Shown one piece after another: positions 62,615 through 64,000 of a stretch of DNA of 64,000 nucleotides. Numbering within the stretch: the first letter of the stretch is position 1; each line of letters begins with the position of its first letter. This DNA comes from Microbacterium mitrae (GTDB taxonomy: Bacteria; Actinomycetota; Actinomycetes; Actinomycetales; Microbacteriaceae), in contig NZ_VRSW01000001.1 of NCBI RefSeq assembly GCF_008017445.1, forward strand, positions 1,178,001-1,242,000, read 5' to 3'. Under the pieces are notes generated by a model, which was given only the letters and a program-made list of their open reading frames with translations, was not told where the DNA came from and searched no databases. The translations under genes were made by a program, and so were the position numbers.

Positions 62615-64000
62615 CGCGCCGCCGCCGTTGCCTGCTCGGTGATCCACATGCGAATCTCGCGCTCCAGCACCTCAAGCGGAACACTGCCGAGATCGAGCAC
62701 CGCATCGTGAAAGGCGGCCGGGGTGAAGCGCTCCTGGAGTGCGTCTTCTGCCGCACGGCGCAACTGTTCGATAGCGGCTTGTCCGAGCGCGTAGGAGGGC
62801 GCCTGCCCAGGCCAGGCAATGTAGCGATCAACCTCGGTCACGACCTCGTGCTCACCGATGGCGGTGTGCTCTCGCAGGTAGGCGATGGCTTGCTCGCGCG
62901 TCCACCCCAGGGCGTGAAGCCCCGGGTCAATCACCATGCGCACCGCCCGCCACATCTGAAATGACAGCATGCCCAGCAACTCAAAGTCGGTGCGGTACAT
63001 ACCCATTTCTACGCCAAGGCGTTCGGTGTACAGTGCCCACCCTTCGCCAAACGCCGAGATGTACGACTTCTTGCGAAAGTCCGCCAGCCCCTCGTTTTCT
63101 ACCGCGTGCGCGACCTGAAAAGCGTGGCCGGGCGCCGCCTCATGCAGGGTCAATGCCATCAGCGAGTACAGCGGCCGCTGGTTGAGCGGATAGGTGTTGA
63201 GCACGTAAAGACCGAGACCCCCGCGGCCGAAGGTGTAGAACGGTGCGAGGTCTGCGGGCGGCTCTTCAATGCGAAATCGGGAGCGCGGAACCACGCCAAA
63301 GTACTTATCGACAACGCCGTCGAACATCTTCGCCTGCCAGGCTGCTTCGTTGAGCAGCTCCTGTGGTGTGCTGGCGTAGAACTGCGGGTCGGTTCGCATG
63401 AAGGCGAACAGCGCGGCGAGGTCGTCGCCGTACCCGAGTCGATTCGAGATCTCGCGCATCTCGGCCAGGATGGCCGCGACCGCCGCCAACCCGCGTTGAT
63501 GAATCTCTTCGGCGCTGAGCGTCGTCGTGGTGAATTCGTAAAGCTGATCGGCGTAGTACTCCGCGCCATACCGCGCGACGCTGGAGACCTCTTCCGGCAG
63601 GCCGGGCAGATATTCGTCTGTCAGAAAGTCGGCCAATTCCGCATACGCGGGGATGATCGCTTCGTCGACGATCCGTTGCGCGGCCTCGCGCCGCTCGGCC
63701 ACCGCCTGCGCCCCCAATCGCTCTGGCAGTGTCGCGAAAATGCCGCGAAACGCGTTGCCCTCATCGTCGTTCGCGACGGAGCGGGCCGTCGCGTCTCGGC
63801 CAATCATGGTGATCCGCGTCGGCCCAAACCCACGCGCGAGGCCCGCACGCATATTGCTGATGATCTCGCCCAGGTACCGCGGAATATCGGCCAGCATCGC
63901 CAGGTATGCGTCGGCTTCCGCCAGCGTGCGGTAGTCCCGCCGCGCGCCGTCGATCAGCTCGTTCCATGGCGAGCTATCAGAGTTGGCCGGCGCCTCGTAC
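62611..64000 (-). CDS. DUF885 family protein, probable metallopeptidase (cut by the window edge)
   Basis: 463 codons visible; the N-terminus lies beyond base 64000. The hallmark HEAAPGHAFQVAHAVENEG carries the HExxxGH-like zinc-site residues, followed by AFGEGWALYTERLG with the conserved Glu, and GWTREQAIAYLREHT. Members are gluzincin-like peptidases, often lipoproteins. It sits upstream of and overlaps the amidohydrolase gene, joining the peptide-degradation cluster. Confidence 0.9.
   Translation of the reverse strand, partial: YEAPANSDSSPWNELIDGARRDYRTLAEADAYLAMLADIPRYLGEIISNMRAGLARGFGPTRITMIGRDATARSVANDDEGNAFRGIFATLPERLGAQAVAERREAAQRIVDEAIIPAYAELADFLTDEYLPGLPEEVSSVARYGAEYYADQLYEFTTTTLSAEEIHQRGLAAVAAILAEMREISNRLGYGDDLAALFAFMRTDPQFYASTPQELLNEAAWQAKMFDGVVDKYFGVVPRSRFRIEEPPADLAPFYTFGRGGLGLYVLNTYPLNQRPLYSLMALTLHEAAPGHAFQVAHAVENEGLADFRKKSYISAFGEGWALYTERLGVEMGMYRTDFELLGMLSFQMWRAVRMVIDPGLHALGWTREQAIAYLREHTAIGEHEVVTEVDRYIAWPGQAPSYALGQAAIEQLRRAAEDALQERFTPAAFHDAVLDLGSVPLEVLEREIRMWITEQATAAAR

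Overview
This window is a high-GC, gene-dense bacterial chromosome segment. Many starts are GTG, overlaps are of the ATGA type, and actinobacterial families are frequent (Nei2-type glycosylase, Lhr helicase, DUF4436, DUF3054, SprT-like and SHOCT proteins, spermidine-synthase-like and 2-phosphosulfolactate phosphatase-like proteins). It looks like an actinobacterium, most probably Microbacteriaceae (Microbacterium-like). That placement rests on protein character only. I saw no rRNA, tRNA, CRISPR array, integrase, transposase or phage gene.

Layout. 1-5 kb: sbcCD (sbcC runs off the left edge), a VOC protein, a small membrane protein and an AlkA-like DNA glycosylase. 5-15 kb: a winged-helix regulator preceded by a 33-codon leaderless ORF, membrane proteins, an AI-2E-type transporter, an SDR, a spermidine-synthase-like protein, TPR, SprT-like and ComB-like proteins. 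13.5-18 kb: a FtsX/LolD-type ABC exporter beside a NarL-type two-component system. 18-25 kb: a DUF6421-like protein and a complete oligopeptide ABC uptake operon (binding lipoprotein, two permeases, two ATPases). 25-37 kb: DUF4916/Nudix protein, epimerase, esterase, ABC-F protein, Lhr helicase plus Nei glycosylase, and a hexapeptide-repeat protein. 37-45 kb: a LysR-type ligand-binding domain behind a histone-H1-like tail, formyltetrahydrofolate deformylase, an intradiol-dioxygenase-like lipoprotein, glutamate dehydrogenase, an AraC regulator and DUF3054. 45-54 kb: PutA with a divergent LysR regulator, malic enzyme, and a methionine/alanine NSS transporter with its small subunit. 54-64 kb: a frameshifted agmatine deiminase and an amino-acid/peptide cluster (M24 peptidase, ornithine-cyclodeaminase-like reductase, proline-racemase-family enzyme, two related amidohydrolases, DUF885 peptidase, cut by the right edge).

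How the genes work together. The peptide importer, peptidases, proline/hydroxyproline enzymes, PutA, glutamate dehydrogenase and malic enzyme together suggest growth on proline-rich peptides, feeding carbon through glutamate and C4 acids. SbcCD, AlkA, Nei and Lhr form a scattered DNA-repair set.

The most unusual feature is in the spacers. At least five unrelated families of palindromic repeats sit between genes. The main one is an 81-bp element with 13-bp inverted arms, present eight times, always the same length and always in the same orientation. These spacers are also rich in the short motif GGAACCACG, which recurs inside genes too. A second theme is leaderless expression: about fourteen genes have a -10 box exactly 6-7 nt before the start codon and no Shine-Dalgarno.
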